Notes: generated by a model not told the origin, from the letters alone. A DNA stretch of 47,546 nt from Thermoleophilaceae bacterium (GCA_019683805.1 JADGHQ010000012.1:1-47546), one strand, 5' to 3'; counted from the first letter of the stretch, positions 31,089 to 40,465 are shown. Program-made: numbers and translations.

Positions 31089-31931
31089 GTGAAGGTGCTC
31101 GTCACAGGCGCGGGCGGGATGCTCGGGACGGATGTCGTCCGCGCGGCGAGGCTCGTGAACCACGAGGTGGTCGCGCTCGCGCGCGCCGACCTCGACGTCA
31201 CCGACGAGCCGGCCGTGCGCGAGGCGCTCGAGGCCGAGCGCCCGGACGCGGTGATCAACTGCGCCGCCTACACCGCCGTCGACGCCGCCGAGGACGACCT
31301 CGAGGGCGCGATGCTGGTCAACGCCGAAGCGGCGAGGATCGTCTCCGCGGCGGCGGCGAGCGTCGGCGCGCGCGTCGTCTACCCCTCGACGGACTACGTC
31401 TTCGACGGCTCGAAGTCCGAGCCCTACGTGGAGAGCGACTCGCCGCGACCCCTGTCCGTGTACGGGCAGTCGAAGCTCGCGGGCGAGCGCGAGACCGCCG
31501 CGGCGAACCCGACTCACTACGTCGTCCGCAGCTCGTGGCTGTTCGGCGCCGCCGGCAGGAACTTCGTGGAGACGATGCTCGCGCTCGGGACAGACCACCG
31601 CGAGGTGCTCGTCGTGCGCGACCAGGTCGGTTGCCCGACCTGGACCGGCCACCTCGCCGAGGCGCTCGTGCGGCTGCTGGACGGCGAGGCCTACGGCCTC
31701 CACCACATCGCGGCGGACGGCGAGTGCTCGTGGTACGAGTTCGCCCAGCGCATCTTCGAGCAGGCGGGGGTGGACTGCCGCGTGATGTCCTGCACCAGCG
31801 ACGAGTTCGGCCGGCCGGCCCCCCGGCCCCCGTACTCGGTGCTGCGGTCAGAGCGCGAGGACACCGTCTTCCTGCCGCACTGGCGCGACGGGCTCTCCAG
31901 CTACCTCTCCGGGCGCATGGTGGCCGCGTGA
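31089..31931 (+). CDS. rfbD: dTDP-4-dehydrorhamnose reductase
   Basis: The GTG at 31089 gives 280 residues: MKVLVTGAGGMLGTDVVRAA-like NAD(P) loop GAGGMLG, NCAAYTAVDAAE, VYPSTDYVFDGSK, the catalytic YGQSK (YxxxK), SSWLFG and DQVGCPTW. It reduces dTDP-4-keto-rhamnose to dTDP-rhamnose. TATCTC lies 8 bases before the start. It overlaps rfbB by GTGA. Confidence 0.9.
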   Translation: MKVLVTGAGGMLGTDVVRAARLVNHEVVALARADLDVTDEPAVREALEAERPDAVINCAAYTAVDAAEDDLEGAMLVNAEAARIVSAAAASVGARVVYPSTDYVFDGSKSEPYVESDSPRPLSVYGQSKLAGERETAAANPTHYVVRSSWLFGAAGRNFVETMLALGTDHREVLVVRDQVGCPTWTGHLAEALVRLLDGEAYGLHHIAADGECSWYEFAQRIFEQAGVDCRVMSCTSDEFGRPAPRPPYSVLRSEREDTVFLPHWRDGLSSYLSGRMVAA

Positions 31932-32926
31932 GGCTGCTGGTCACCGGCGCGGCCGGGTTCATCGGCTCGACGTACGTCCGCACGGTGCTCGAGGAGCGGC
32001 CGGACGACGAGATCGTCGTGCTCGACAAGCTCACCTACGCGGGGCGGCGCGAGAACCTCGAGGAGGTGGCGGACCGGATCGAGTTCGTCGAGGGGGCGAT
32101 CGAGGACAGGGAGACAGTGCTCGAGGCGATGGAGGGTTGCGACGCGGTCGTGAACTTCGCCGCCGAGTCGCACGTCGACCGCTCGATCTCCGACCAGTAC
32201 GCGTTCGTCCACACCCACGTGCTCGGCACTAGCGTGCTGCTCGACGCGACGCGGCACCACGGGGTCGCGCGCTACCTCCAGGTCTCGACCGACGAGGTCT
32301 ACGGGTCGATCGAGGAGGGCTCGTTCACGGAGCGCTCGCCGCTCAACCCGTCATCGCCGTACAGCGCGACCAAGGCGGCCGGCGACCTGCTCGTCTCGGC
32401 GCACGTCCACACCTACGGCCTCGAGGCGGTCATCTGCCGCGGGTCGAACAACTACGGGCCCCGTCAGTACCCCGAGAAGCTGATACCGCTCTGCATCCTC
32501 AACGCGATGGCGGGCGACCACCTGCCCGTCTACGGCGACGGGCGCCAGGTGCGCAACTGGCTGTACGTCGAGGACTTCGCCCGCGCCATCGACCTCGTGC
32601 TGCGCGAGGGGACGCCGGGAGAGGCGTACAACGTCGGCGGCCCGGACGAGGAGGAGAACATCGAGGTGGTGCGGCGCATCCTCGAGCTCACGGGCCGGGA
32701 CGAGTCACTGATCGAGCACGTGACCGACCGCCCGGGGCACGACCGCCGCTACTCGCTCTCGTCCGACAAGGTGCGCGCGCTCGGCTGGGAGCCGCGCGTG
32801 CGCTTCGCCGAAGGGCTCGAGCGGACCGTCGAGTGGTACCGCGACAACGAGTGGTGGTGGGGCCCGATCCGCAGCGGGGAGTACAGGGAGTACTACGAGC
32901 GCCACTACGGCCGCAGCCTCGGCTGA
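31928..32926 (+). CDS. rfbB: dTDP-glucose 4,6-dehydratase
   Basis: The 332-residue extended SDR has the loop TGAAGFIGSTYVRTVLEE, DKLTYAGRRENL, NFAAESHVDRSI, STDEVYGSIEEG with the catalytic acid pair DE, YSATKAAGD (YxxxK), RGSNNYGPRQYPEKLIPL and GRQVRNWLYVEDFARAI. It converts dTDP-glucose to dTDP-4-keto-6-deoxyglucose. It overlaps rfbD (GTGA). The 3,5-epimerase rfbC, needed for rhamnose, is not in the window. Confidence 0.95.
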   Translation: MRLLVTGAAGFIGSTYVRTVLEERPDDEIVVLDKLTYAGRRENLEEVADRIEFVEGAIEDRETVLEAMEGCDAVVNFAAESHVDRSISDQYAFVHTHVLGTSVLLDATRHHGVARYLQVSTDEVYGSIEEGSFTERSPLNPSSPYSATKAAGDLLVSAHVHTYGLEAVICRGSNNYGPRQYPEKLIPLCILNAMAGDHLPVYGDGRQVRNWLYVEDFARAIDLVLREGTPGEAYNVGGPDEEENIEVVRRILELTGRDESLIEHVTDRPGHDRRYSLSSDKVRALGWEPRVRFAEGLERTVEWYRDNEWWWGPIRSGEYREYYERHYGRSLG

Positions 32927-32946
32927 GCGGGCGCCGCGCCCGGCTC
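32925..32946. terminator. hairpin between rfbB and the convergent EAL-HDOD gene
   Basis: GAGC plus GGGCG pairs with CGCCC plus GCTC, with one bulged G, across the rfbB stop. It also reaches the first base of the convergent gene's stop. No T-run is present. It probably ends transcription both ways. Confidence 0.45.
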
Positions 32947-34223
32947 TAGCGCTCGAGCTCCCGGGCGGCCTCGGACGCCCAGGCGACCGCCTGGTTGTAG
33001 GCGTCCTGCACGGAGATGCCCACGCGCGGCGCCACCTCGAGCAGCCTCGCGAAGTCGCCGGCCTCGAACGCGAGCACCGCGGCGAGGATGTTCCCCTTCG
33101 GCCCCTCCTGCTTCGCGATCGCGAGCTTCAGCTCCTCGGCGAGCGGCAGCGAGGCGAGGACCCGGTCGATCGGCGCGTCCATCAACGCCTCGACGACGGA
33201 GAACATCCCGACGGTGAAGCTCTCCTCGTGCTCGCGCTGGACATGGCCGGGCGTGAGCAGCTCGCACATGCGGGCGCGGATCAGCGCGGTGACGATCAGC
33301 TCGTGCGGCTTGTCGTCGATGCCCGCCATCACGAGCAGCGTGGACCAGCGCCTGATGGCGTGCAGTCCGAGCAGCACCATCGCCTGGCGGATCGAGCCGA
33401 CCTTCTGCGGGAGCGAGAAGAAGGCCGAGTTGATGTAGCGGAGCAGCTTGAAGCTGAGACCGACGTCGCGGCTGATGATCCGCTCGACCTCGTCGAACTC
33501 GGTCTCCTCGGAGTTCAGCGCGGCGATCAGCTTGAGCTGGGCGAGCCTGTTCGAGGGAATCGCCTTCTGGCGCAGGACCTTCGGCTTGCAGAAGAAATCG
33601 CCCTGGAAGTAGTCGAAGCCGAGCGCCTTGCAGGTCTCGAAGCGCTCGTAGGTCTCGACCTTCTCGGCGACGAGCTTCTTGCCGAACGGCAGCAGCAAGC
33701 GCAGCTGCTCCTCGAGCCCCGCGTCGTCGAGGGCGGCCACGTCGATCTTCACGATGTCGGCGAGCTCCACGAGCGGGCGCAGCGACTCCCGCCAGGTGAA
33801 GTCGTCGAGCGCGAGCGTGTAGCCCTTGGACTTGAAGCGGCGGACCGCCTCGACGAGCAGGTCGTCGACCTCGACGTCCTCCAGCACCTCGAGGATCATG
33901 CGCTCGGCGGGCAGCGGCGGGATGCCGGCGTCGAGCAGGAAGCGACGGGTGACGTTCACCGACGCCGGGTTGTCGCCGACGATCTCCTCGAGGCCGATCT
34001 CGGTGAGCACGCTGCCGAGCACGCGAATGGTCGCCGCCTCTCCGTCGGAGACGAGCGCGTGGCTGCCGTTCCCCTGCGAGATGAGCGCCCGGTTGCCCTC
34101 CCCGTCGCGGAAGAGCAGCTCGTAGGCGAACACCCCGAGGTGCCGGTCATAGATCGGCTGGCGGGCGACGAAGACCTCCGGCGCCTGGCCGGGCTCCTCT
34201 GCGAGCTTTGGCTGCGCGTCCAC
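32946..34223 (-). CDS. EAL-HDOD signalling protein (YuxH-type), degenerate EAL
   Basis: The 425-residue protein joins an EAL-like domain (VARQPIYDRHLGVFAYELLF, about residues 18-210) to a C-terminal HDOD domain (NSEETEFDEVERIISRDVGL, LLRYINSAFFS, about 225-420). True c-di-GMP phosphodiesterases need EAL/ELL-R, DDFGTG and ExVET residues. Here the motifs read YELLFR, LDDFTWRE and AEKVET, so DDFGTG is lost and hydrolysis is doubtful. Such proteins may act as adaptors. Start GTG at 34223. It diverges from the UDG gene across 40 bases. Confidence 0.87.
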   Translation of the reverse strand: MDAQPKLAEEPGQAPEVFVARQPIYDRHLGVFAYELLFRDGEGNRALISQGNGSHALVSDGEAATIRVLGSVLTEIGLEEIVGDNPASVNVTRRFLLDAGIPPLPAERMILEVLEDVEVDDLLVEAVRRFKSKGYTLALDDFTWRESLRPLVELADIVKIDVAALDDAGLEEQLRLLLPFGKKLVAEKVETYERFETCKALGFDYFQGDFFCKPKVLRQKAIPSNRLAQLKLIAALNSEETEFDEVERIISRDVGLSFKLLRYINSAFFSLPQKVGSIRQAMVLLGLHAIRRWSTLLVMAGIDDKPHELIVTALIRARMCELLTPGHVQREHEESFTVGMFSVVEALMDAPIDRVLASLPLAEELKLAIAKQEGPKGNILAAVLAFEAGDFARLLEVAPRVGISVQDAYNQAVAWASEAARELER

Positions 34224-34251
34224 CGTCCGAGGTGATCGCTCGCCGCACCCT

Positions 34252-34257
34252 TATCTT
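34252..34257 (+). promoter_or_regulatory. -10 box of the UDG gene
   Basis: TATCTT lies 6 bases before the GTG at 34264, leaderless type. Confidence 0.5.
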
Positions 34258-34263
34258 GAGCCC

Positions 34264-34953
34264 GTGGAAGAGCTGGAGCGCATAGAGCGGGAGGTCGTCG
34301 AGTGCCGCCGCTGCCCGCGGCTCGTGGAGTGGCGCGAGCGGGTGGCCCGGGAGAAGCGCCGGGCGTTCGCCGACCAGGAGTACTGGGCTCGCCCGGTGCC
34401 CGGCTTCGGCGACCCGGACGCGGCGGTCTACCTGCTCGGGCTCGCGCCGGCCGCGCACGGCGGCAACCGCACGGGGCGCGTCTTCACCGGCGACCGCTCC
34501 GGCGACTTCCTCTTCGCGGCGCTCCACCGCGCGGGCTTCGCGAGCCAGCCCACCTCCGTCGGGCGCGACGACGGGCTGAGGCTCGAGGGCGCGTGGGTCG
34601 CCGCCGCCGTGCGCTGCCCGCCCCCGCGCAACCGGCCGCTGCCCCCGGAGCGCGACAACTGCCTCCCCTACTCCGCGCGCGAGCTCGAGACCCTGTCCGG
34701 CGTGCGCGTCGTCGTCTGCCTGGGGTCGTTCGCCTGGGACGCGGCGTGCCGCATCCTCGCGCTCAGGCCGCGCCCGCGCTTCGGGCACATGGCCGAGCAC
34801 GACCCGGGCGACGGCCGCCCGCTGCTGCTCGGCAGCTTCCATCCCAGCCAGCAGAACACGTTCACGGGGAGGCTCACGCCCGCGATGATGGACCGCGTGC
34901 TCGAGCGGGCGCGGGAGCTCGCCGGCCTGGACCGCGCCGCCGACCGGCCCTGA
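34264..34953 (+). CDS. uracil-DNA glycosylase, family 5 (UDGb)
   Basis: The 229-residue protein has the Fe-S type start ECRRCPRL, the motif GLAPAAHGGNRTGRVFTGDR typical of family 5 (Ala in place of the catalytic Asp/Asn of other families), AAVRCPPPRNRP, and the second motif FHPSQQNTFTGRLTP. Cys in ECRRC, VRCPPP and DNCLPY are the probable 4Fe-4S ligands. It removes uracil and other deaminated bases. Leaderless-type promoter. Confidence 0.9.
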   Translation: MEELERIEREVVECRRCPRLVEWRERVAREKRRAFADQEYWARPVPGFGDPDAAVYLLGLAPAAHGGNRTGRVFTGDRSGDFLFAALHRAGFASQPTSVGRDDGLRLEGAWVAAAVRCPPPRNRPLPPERDNCLPYSARELETLSGVRVVVCLGSFAWDAACRILALRPRPRFGHMAEHDPGDGRPLLLGSFHPSQQNTFTGRLTPAMMDRVLERARELAGLDRAADRP

Positions 34954-34972
34954 GCGCTCGCCGCCCCGCCCG

Positions 34973-37534
34973 CTACTCGTACGCGACGGCCTTCAGCACG
35001 TCGAGCCGCGCGGCACGGCGGGCGGGCCCGATCGCCGCGACCATCCCGGCGACCGCCGCGAGGACGAGCAGCAGGAGCAGCGTCCCGACCGGGAACGAGA
35101 GGGAGAAGCCCTCGCTCGCGAGCGGCCTCGAGGCGACGATCGCGAAGAAGATTCCGAGCACCGTGCCGAGCGTCGCGCCGATCAGCGCCGTGATCACCGA
35201 CTCGTAGCGGACGATCCGCTTGACCTGGCGGCGCGAGCCGCCGAGCGCGCGGATCATGCCGATCTCCCGCGTGCGCTCGTAGATCGCGAGCACGAGCGTG
35301 TTCACGATCCCGAGCAGGGAGACGATCACCGCGAGCGACAGCAGGACGTAGAAGAACGACAGGATCCCGTTCACCCACTTCGTCTGGGTGTCCTTGAAGC
35401 CGTCCTTGGTCACGATCTCCGCGGTCGGGTAGCGCGCGTCGAGCACCCGCTCGACCTGCGCCTTCACCTGCCCCACGTCCGCGCCCGGCTTCGTGCCCAC
35501 CAGGATGTACTGCGCCTGGCGCTGGGCGAAGTCGCGCTCCATCACCGGGTTGGTGACGGTGAGGTCGCCGAGCGAATGCGCGTTGTTCTTGTAGGTGCCC
35601 GTGATCGTCAGCGGCACCTCCCGGCCGGACTGGGTGCGGACGACGATCCGGTCGCCCACGTGCTTGTCGTGGCTCGAGGCCCAGGACTCGCTGGCGAGCG
35701 CGCCGGTGTCGGTGAGCGCGCGCGCCGTCGAGTCCGAGCCCTTCTTCCACTCGAGGTGGAAGAGCTGCGAGAACGTGGCGGGGTCGATGCCGGTGATCCC
35801 GTCGGTGCTGCCGGCGCCCGCCACCTTCCCGGGCGCGAGCCGGATCGACGAGGTACCGCTCACGCCCTCGACCCGCCCGACCGCGGCGGCGGTCGAGCCG
35901 GGGATGAGCGACCAGCCGTCCTTGTTCTCGACCACGAGCGGGGCGGTCACGCTCTTCCCGATCGCCTGGTCGATCGAGTGCCTCAGTCCCGCGGCGAAGA
36001 TCGTCACGAAGATGACGAGCGCGAGCCCGACCATCAGCGCGGCGGACGTGCCCGCGGTACGGCCCGGGTTGCGGATCGCGTTCTCCCGCGCGAGCTGGCC
36101 GGTGACGCCGAACGCGCTCTCGAGCGGGTTGCCGATCCCGGTGGAGAGCGGCTTCACGAGCTTCGAGCTGACGAGCGCGACGCCGAGGAACAGCAGCGCC
36201 GCGCCGCCGCCGATCGGGCCCAGAGCGGCGCCGCCCGAGTGGCCGCCGAGGACGCCGAAGAGCAGCAGCGCGACCCCGAGCAGCGAGAGCGCGATCGCAG
36301 CCGGCGTCTTGAGGCGCGCGGCCCGGCCCGGGGCGAGGGTCGCGCCCTCGCGGACGCCCTCGATCGGCGCGACGCGGGTCGCGCGGGCCGCCGGCGCGAC
36401 GCTCGCCAGGAGCGTTACGAGCGTGCCGACCACAAGCGACACGACCACCGTGCGGGCCTCGATCACCGTGCCGCCGGACGGCAGCTCGGCGCCGACCGCC
36501 TTGAACAGCGCCTCGAGCGCCGGCGCGAGCCCGATGCCGGCGAAGAGGCCGACGACCGAGGCCGCGAAGCCCACGACCAGCGCCTCCCCGACCACCGCCC
36601 ACAGCACCTGCCGGCGCGAGGCGCCGAGCGTGCGCAGGATCGACAGCTCGCGCGTCCGCTGGGCGATCGTGATCGAGAAGGTGTTGAAGATCATGAAGGC
36701 GCCGACGAACAGCGCGACGCCCGCGAACACGAGCAGCAGCACCTTGATGAAGTCGAAGCCTTCCTTGACGTCCTTCGAGTCCTGCCGCGCCTGCTCGGTG
36801 CCCGTGCGGACGGTGACGCTCCCGGGCAGGGCCCGGCGCAGGCGCTCGGCGAGCTGCGCGGGCGCGACGCCGGGCGCCGCCTTCACGTCGATCGAGTCGA
36901 AGCGGCCGACCTTGTCGAGCACCCGCTGCGCCTCGGGGAGCGTGAGAACGGCGATCCCCGCGCCGGCGACCGAGTTGAGGTCGCCGAACTTGGCGACGCC
37001 GACGAGCGTGTAGGTGCGCGCGGCCGAGCGGCCGAGCACCTTCACCCTGTCGCCGAGCTTCCAGCCCTCGTCGGAGACGGTCTTCCGGTCGATCGCCACC
37101 TCGTCCGGCGCCGACGGCGCGCGCCCCTGCACGTAGCGGAACGGGTTGAAGGGAGCGGGCTCGTCGCTCGCGACGAAGTTCGGCGTCGATTGCGCGCCCA
37201 CGCGATCGCCGTCCTTGCCGATGACGCTCGCCTGGTCGAACACGCCACCGGCGGCCCTCTCGACGCCCGGCACCGCCTTCGCCCGGTCCAGCACCGAGGC
37301 CGGGAATGCCGGCGGGCTTCCGCCCTGGTTCGTGTCGTTGAACGCCTTGCGCGGCGTGATCGACACGTCGATCCCCTTCGTGACCTGCGTGAACACGCCG
37401 TCGAAGGTGCGCGAGATCGTGTCGGTGAGGATGTAGGTCCCGGAGATCAGCGCGACCCCGAGCACCACCGCGAACGCGGTCAGCGCGGTGCGGAGCTTGC
37501 GCTCGGAAAGCCCCTTGAGCGAGGCGGCGAGCAC
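34973..37534 (-). CDS. FtsX/MacB-type ABC transporter permease
   Basis: The 853-residue membrane protein has the MacB-like plan: an N-terminal TM (LRTALTAFAVVLGVALISGT), a large periplasmic domain (about 40-240), FtsX TM bundle 1 (about 255-410), a central TM pair, a second periplasmic domain, and FtsX bundle 2 at the C terminus ending VLKAVAYE. The two-bundle, long form is typical of exporters of antimicrobial peptides or lipoprotein-linked substrates. It begins GTG one base after the upstream ATPase stop. Substrate unknown. Confidence 0.9.
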   Translation of the reverse strand: MLAASLKGLSERKLRTALTAFAVVLGVALISGTYILTDTISRTFDGVFTQVTKGIDVSITPRKAFNDTNQGGSPPAFPASVLDRAKAVPGVERAAGGVFDQASVIGKDGDRVGAQSTPNFVASDEPAPFNPFRYVQGRAPSAPDEVAIDRKTVSDEGWKLGDRVKVLGRSAARTYTLVGVAKFGDLNSVAGAGIAVLTLPEAQRVLDKVGRFDSIDVKAAPGVAPAQLAERLRRALPGSVTVRTGTEQARQDSKDVKEGFDFIKVLLLVFAGVALFVGAFMIFNTFSITIAQRTRELSILRTLGASRRQVLWAVVGEALVVGFAASVVGLFAGIGLAPALEALFKAVGAELPSGGTVIEARTVVVSLVVGTLVTLLASVAPAARATRVAPIEGVREGATLAPGRAARLKTPAAIALSLLGVALLLFGVLGGHSGGAALGPIGGGAALLFLGVALVSSKLVKPLSTGIGNPLESAFGVTGQLARENAIRNPGRTAGTSAALMVGLALVIFVTIFAAGLRHSIDQAIGKSVTAPLVVENKDGWSLIPGSTAAAVGRVEGVSGTSSIRLAPGKVAGAGSTDGITGIDPATFSQLFHLEWKKGSDSTARALTDTGALASESWASSHDKHVGDRIVVRTQSGREVPLTITGTYKNNAHSLGDLTVTNPVMERDFAQRQAQYILVGTKPGADVGQVKAQVERVLDARYPTAEIVTKDGFKDTQTKWVNGILSFFYVLLSLAVIVSLLGIVNTLVLAIYERTREIGMIRALGGSRRQVKRIVRYESVITALIGATLGTVLGIFFAIVASRPLASEGFSLSFPVGTLLLLLVLAAVAGMVAAIGPARRAARLDVLKAVAYE

Positions 37535-37535
37535 G

Positions 37536-38264
37536 TCAGGCGACCTCGCGCATGAGGTCGACGACCTGCGAGCGGTCGCCGGCTGGGCCCTCGCTCACGA
37601 CCTTGCCGTCCTTGAGCACGACGATCCGGTCCGCGAACGACGCCGCGCTCGGGTCGTGGGTGACCATCACCACGGTCTGGCCGTAGTCGTCGACGGCGCC
37701 GCGGAGTAGCTGCAGGACCTCCTCGCTCGCCTTCGAGTCGAGGTTGCCGGTTGGCTCGTCCGCGAACACCACGGCGGGGCGCGTCAGCAGCGCGCGCGCC
37801 ACGGCCACGCGCTGCTGCTGGCCGCCGGAGAGCTCCGACGGCTTGTGCTTGCGGCGGTCGGCGAGGCCGACCTTCGCGATCAGCTCGTCGAGCCAGGCCG
37901 GGTCGGGCTTCCGGCCCGCGAGCCGCATCGGCAGCGTGATGTTCTCCTCGGCCGTGAGGATCGGGAGCAGGTTGAAGAACTGGAAGATGAAGCCGAGCTT
38001 GTCGCGGCGCAGCTGGGTGAGCCGCCTGTCGTCCAGCTCGGGCAGCTCCACGCCGTCCACCGCCACCGACCCCGACGTCGGCCGGTCCAGCCCCGCGAGG
38101 ATGTGCATCAGCGTGGACTTGCCCGAGCCGGAGGGGCCCATGATGGCGGTGAACTGGCCCTTGGGGAATCCGACGGTGACGCCGTCCAGCGCGTTCACGG
38201 CCGTTTCCCCCTGGCCGAAGCGACGATGGACGTCGACGGCGGAGACGATCAACGGCGCATCCAC
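37536..38264 (-). CDS. ABC transporter ATPase, LolD/MacB type
   Basis: The 242-residue ATPase has Walker [11 protein letters not shown]-loop [15 protein letters not shown], the signature [15 protein letters not shown], Walker [13 protein letters not shown] and the switch His in [15 protein letters not shown] is the MacB/LolD D-loop. GTG at 38264 is chosen because GAAAGGA lies 8 bases before it and a longer form would start in basic low complexity. It pairs with the FtsX permease directly downstream. Confidence 0.92.
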   Translation of the reverse strand: MDAPLIVSAVDVHRRFGQGETAVNALDGVTVGFPKGQFTAIMGPSGSGKSTLMHILAGLDRPTSGSVAVDGVELPELDDRRLTQLRRDKLGFIFQFFNLLPILTAEENITLPMRLAGRKPDPAWLDELIAKVGLADRRKHKPSELSGGQQQRVAVARALLTRPAVVFADEPTGNLDSKASEEVLQLLRGAVDDYGQTVVMVTHDPSAASFADRIVVLKDGKVVSEGPAGDRSQVVDLMREVA

Positions 38265-38381
38265 GTTGCGGGTCCTTTCGAAGCGTGACGAAGCTGGGAT
38301 GAGCAGGCATCGTCGCAGGCGCACGCCCGGCTTCCAACTGTGGCGACCCGCCGTGTTGGAGGTGGTGGTACCCGCACCTGC

Positions 38382-39026
38382 CTACGCCTCGAGGTAGGTG
38401 AGGACCGCGAGGACCCGCCGGTGGTCCTCCGCGGCGGGGCTGAGGCCGAGCTTCCCGAAGATGCTCGTCACGTGCTTCTCGACGGCGCGCTCGGTGACCA
38501 CGAGCTGCTCCGCGATCGCCTGGTTCGAGCGCCCCTCGGCCATCAGCGCGAGCACCTCCCGCTCGCGCGGCGTGAGGGCGTCCAGCGGATCCTCGCGCCG
38601 GCGCCGGCCGAGCAGCTGCGCGACGACCTCCGGGTCGAGCGCCGAGCCCCCCTCGGCCACGCGACGCACCGACTCGGTGAAGCGCTCGATGTCCGCGATC
38701 CGGTCCTTCAGCAGGTAGCCGACGCCCTCGGGGTTCTCGGCGAGCAGCTCGAGCGCGTAGCCCTCCTCCACGTACTGCGACAGCACGAGCACGCCGGTGC
38801 CCGGGAGCTCCGAGCGGATCCTGTGCGCGGCGCGCAGCCCGTCGTCGGTGTTGGTCGGCGGCATGCGCACGTCGACGATCGCGACGTCGGGCCTGTGCGC
38901 CGAGACCTTGCGGACGAGGTCGTCCGCGTCGCCCGCCTGCCCCACCACCTCGAAGCCCGCCTCCTCCAGCAGGCGCACGATGCCCTCGCGCAGGAGGACT
39001 GAGTCTTCGGCGACGACTACTCGCAT
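38382..39026 (-). CDS. NarL/LuxR-family response regulator
   Basis: The 214-residue protein has a receiver with E7/D8, phospho-acceptor D52 ([10 protein letters not shown]) and Lys in LLKDRI, followed by a LuxR helix-turn-helix ([20 protein letters not shown], then [17 protein letters not shown]). It overlaps the kinase gene by 10 bases. About 117 bases separate it from the ABC genes downstream on the same strand, which are its likely targets by position. Confidence 0.92.
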   Translation of the reverse strand: MRVVVAEDSVLLREGIVRLLEEAGFEVVGQAGDADDLVRKVSAHRPDVAIVDVRMPPTNTDDGLRAAHRIRSELPGTGVLVLSQYVEEGYALELLAENPEGVGYLLKDRIADIERFTESVRRVAEGGSALDPEVVAQLLGRRRREDPLDALTPREREVLALMAEGRSNQAIAEQLVVTERAVEKHVTSIFGKLGLSPAAEDHRRVLAVLTYLEA

Positions 39027-39988
39027 GGGATCTCCGCATATACAACCGCGCCTTCGCCCGGATGGGAATCCACGTCGACGCAACCTCCCAGCGCGGATAC
39101 CCGGTCGGCCAGGCCGACGATCCGCGTGTCGGCGCCGCCGACGCCGTCGTGCTTCACCTGCACGAGCGCCTTCCCGTGCCTGTGCGCGACCTCGACGGAG
39201 ACCTCGGACGCGTGCGCGTGCTCGACCGCGCTCGTGAGCGCCTCGCTGACCACGAAGTAGACGGCGGACTCGACCGCCGCCGGGAGCCGTCCCTCCACGA
39301 GGCAGTCGAGCTCGACCTGCACCGGGGCGCGGTGGGTGAGCGCCACGAGCGCGGGCTTCAGCCCGCGGTCGCTCAGCACCGCGGGGTGGATGGCGCGCGC
39401 GATCTCGCGCAGATCGTCGATCGCGCCCTTCAGCTCGCGCTCGGCGCGCTCGAGCACCGCGCTCGCGCCGGCGGGGTCGGATGCGACCTTCCCACGGGCC
39501 AGCTTGAGCTCGAGCGCGAGCGAGACGAGCCGCTGCTGGGGCCCGTCGTGGAGGTTGCGCTCGAGGCGGCGGCGGTCGGACTCCTCGGCCTCCACGATCC
39601 GGGCGCGCGAGGCGACCGCGTCGCTCAGCCGCGCGCGCAGCTCGGCCTCGCGGCGCTCGCCCTCGAGGGCGCGGCCGGCCGCGGCGGCGGCCCGCAGCGT
39701 CGTCTGCGCCCCCGCGATGCGCGCCTCGTGCACGAGCGCGGCGACGAGCTCGCCGTCGCACATCACCCGGGTGGTCGCGCACCGGGCGTCGCTCGCCGCG
39801 GGGACCTCGACGGGGCGGCCGAGCCTGTCGACCCAGCGCTCCTGCCGGGGCAGCCAGTAGGCGATGCGCAGGGTGCTGTCGCCGAGCGCGGAGGCGATCG
39901 CCTCGCGCAGCTCGCCAGCGGCGGGCGCGGAGGCGAGGCGGGCGATCAGCTCCTCGACGGTCTCTGCCCGGCCGGCGGCGGCGCCCAT
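39017..39988 (-). CDS. NarL-system histidine kinase, short and with altered ATP-binding motifs
   Basis: The 323-residue protein has no membrane helix. Residues 1-110 match only the last, cytosolic part of longer kinases (TLRIAYWLPRQERWVDRLGR). HisKA_3 has ESDRRRLERNLHDGPQQRL, with H147 the phosphate site. In the ATPase domain the N box reads EALTSAVEHA, with Ser where Asn is expected, and the D box reads VKHDGVGGA, with His where the first Asp is expected. The glycine loop is shortened (TRIVGLADRV). Kinase activity is therefore doubtful. The gene starts 10 bases after a lone receiver and overlaps the NarL-type regulator. Confidence 0.87.
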   Translation of the reverse strand: MGAAAGRAETVEELIARLASAPAAGELREAIASALGDSTLRIAYWLPRQERWVDRLGRPVEVPAASDARCATTRVMCDGELVAALVHEARIAGAQTTLRAAAAAGRALEGERREAELRARLSDAVASRARIVEAEESDRRRLERNLHDGPQQRLVSLALELKLARGKVASDPAGASAVLERAERELKGAIDDLREIARAIHPAVLSDRGLKPALVALTHRAPVQVELDCLVEGRLPAAVESAVYFVVSEALTSAVEHAHASEVSVEVAHRHGKALVQVKHDGVGGADTRIVGLADRVSALGGCVDVDSHPGEGAVVYAEIPCE

Positions 39989-39998
39989 CCCCGCGACC

Positions 39999-40352
39999 TC
40001 ACCCGACGAGCGACGCGAGCACGGCGCCGCAGAGCTCCGACTTGGCCACGAAGCCGCGCGCCCCGCTGCGTGTCACGAGCGGACCGTAGTCCGAGAGCTC
40101 GCGGCTCGAGGTGAGCACGACGTGGGGGGCGTCGCCGCCGTCCGCGAGGCGCGCCGCCACGTCGAACCCGTTCATGTCCGGCAGCTGCACGTCGAGCAGC
40201 ACGACGTCCGGGCGCAGCTCGCGGGCGGCGCGCAGCCCGGACAGGCCGTCCTCGGCGTCGCCCACCACGTCGAAGCCGTCCGCCTCGAGCAACAGGCGCG
40301 CGCTCGTGCGGAAGCCCGGATGGTCGTCGACGATCAGGACTCTCAGTGCCAC
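39999..40352 (-). CDS. stand-alone receiver domain (CheY-like response regulator)
   Basis: This 117-residue protein is a bare receiver: LRVLIVDDHPGFRTSARLLL (D9/D10), phospho-acceptor D54 (VVLLDVQLPDMNG), VVLTSSRE (Ser in the Thr/Ser position) and FVAKSEL (Lys). No output domain follows. It is first in a three-gene signalling operon. Start GTG, with CACAAT 7 bases upstream. It may pass or hold phosphate for the NarL pair. Confidence 0.88.
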   Translation of the reverse strand: MALRVLIVDDHPGFRTSARLLLEADGFDVVGDAEDGLSGLRAARELRPDVVLLDVQLPDMNGFDVAARLADGGDAPHVVLTSSRELSDYGPLVTRSGARGFVAKSELCGAVLASLVG

Positions 40353-40406
40353 CGTCGGGATTGTGGAGGGCGGCGGCGGCCGCGCCCATACGGCTAGCTA
40401 CACCCG

Positions 40407-40431
40407 GCGCCCGCCCCCCAGGAACGGGCGC
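40407..40431. repeat. inverted repeat between the receiver operon and lhr
   Basis: GCGCCCG and CGGGCGC are perfect 7-base arms around 11 bases, in the 113-base divergent promoter region. It could be an operator. Confidence 0.35.
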
Positions 40432-40451
40432 GGTCGAGCCCGCCCGCGCAC

Positions 40452-40457
40452 TACGCT
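40452..40457 (+). promoter_or_regulatory. -10 box of lhr
   Basis: TACGCT lies 8 bases before the ATG at 40466, leaderless type. Confidence 0.45.
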
Positions 40458-40465
40458 GGGTCGTC

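Noticed and set aside
34973-38264. Bce-type peptide-sensing module with its own kinase
   Set aside because: The nearby kinase lacks the short two-helix membrane sensor of BceS, so the comparison does not hold beyond gene order.
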